Shown piece after piece: positions 63,791-64,000 of a DNA stretch of 64,000 bases. How positions within the stretch are numbered: the stretch's first letter is position 1; every line of letters starts with the position of its first letter. The notes under the pieces are model-generated. The model saw nothing but the letters and a program-made list of their open reading frames with translations, did no database searches and was not told the origin of the DNA. The stretch lies in NCBI GenBank assembly GCA_034670405.1, contig JAXDDX010000193.1, forward strand, positions 470,001 to 534,000, written 5' to 3'. The DNA comes from Hoplostethus atlanticus (taxonomy: Eukaryota > Chordata > Actinopteri > Trachichthyiformes > Trachichthyidae). The translations under genes were made by a program, and so were the position numbers.

Positions 63791-64000
63791 ATGGACGGAG
63801 GAGGAACGAGGGTTCGATTCCGCTAGGGTAGAGATCAACTGACCAATGAAATATCACTTTCTACTGACGTCATCCTGATTCAGGACTTCAACTCCCTACT
63901 GCCCTTAAACACAAACACAATCTAGTTTTATCATTTAGAGAATAAAACTCTATTCAGTACAAAAATGTTTATTTTCCTGATTATTTTATGGCTTTGATCT
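63791..64000. other. mipol1 intron, nothing recognised
   Basis: No gene or repeat. A B-box-like GGGTTCGATTCC at about 63810 stands alone and does not belong to a tRNA fold. Confidence 0.5.

Noticed and set aside
63800-63830. tRNA gene suggested by GGGTTCGATTCC
   Set aside because: No acceptor stem, D arm or anticodon arm can be folded around it.

Overview
The window is vertebrate nuclear DNA, almost certainly from a ray-finned (teleost, probably percomorph) fish. The genes have small exons separated by introns packed with CA/GT microsatellites, L2-, Rex1- and Tx1-type LINEs, tRNA-derived SINEs, Tc1-like and hAT elements, as is usual in teleosts. Three genes can be read from exon structure, splice-site phase and protein sequence. 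In window orientation they are ttc6 (minus strand, 2980-16316), foxa1 (plus strand, 19509-22700) and mipol1 (minus strand, 30940-59464). This is the same MIPOL1-FOXA1-TTC6 order and relative orientation found on human chromosome 14, so the block is an ancient conserved neighbourhood.

ttc6 (1-16.4 kb): a probable non-coding first exon and twelve candidate coding exons can be chained on the minus strand. All but one junction agree in phase. The C-terminal exons encode TPR helices and the gene runs off the left edge. Two exons contain in-frame coding minisatellites: about 31 copies of a 24-bp unit and about 6 copies of a 42-bp unit. Two X-box (RFX) motifs lie directly upstream of the candidate first exon. 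The introns hold a 5'-part Tx1 LINE, SINEs, an L2 fragment, a TTAA-flanked MITE, gypsy relics and a Tc1-like relic.

Intergenic ttc6-foxa1 (16.4-19.5 kb): a 1.2-kb AT-rich tandem array followed by promoter-like GC-richer DNA. foxa1 has two coding exons. The forkhead domain is intact, but exon 2 carries a one-base frameshift in a run of eight G, most economically an assembly or homopolymer error.

foxa1-mipol1 convergent interval (22.7-30.9 kb): several stretches that look like conserved non-coding DNA. One of them is enclosed by a 145-bp inverted repeat at about 98% identity, with arms 1.4 kb apart.

mipol1 (30.9-64 kb): the last three coding exons (59373-59464, 46315-46542, 31605-31671) join in phase and end in a short C-terminal peptide. 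Their large introns hold a Rex1-like LINE with an intact 1,035-codon frame, L2 LINEs, a 2.85-kb hAT element with an intron-containing transposase relic, a 5.6-kb decayed Tx1 LINE containing a hAT-type MITE, three Tc1-like relics in all across the window, and many minisatellites. foxa1 is probably controlled partly by elements in this interval and in mipol1 introns; that is inference from sequence character and synteny, because no alignment could be run.
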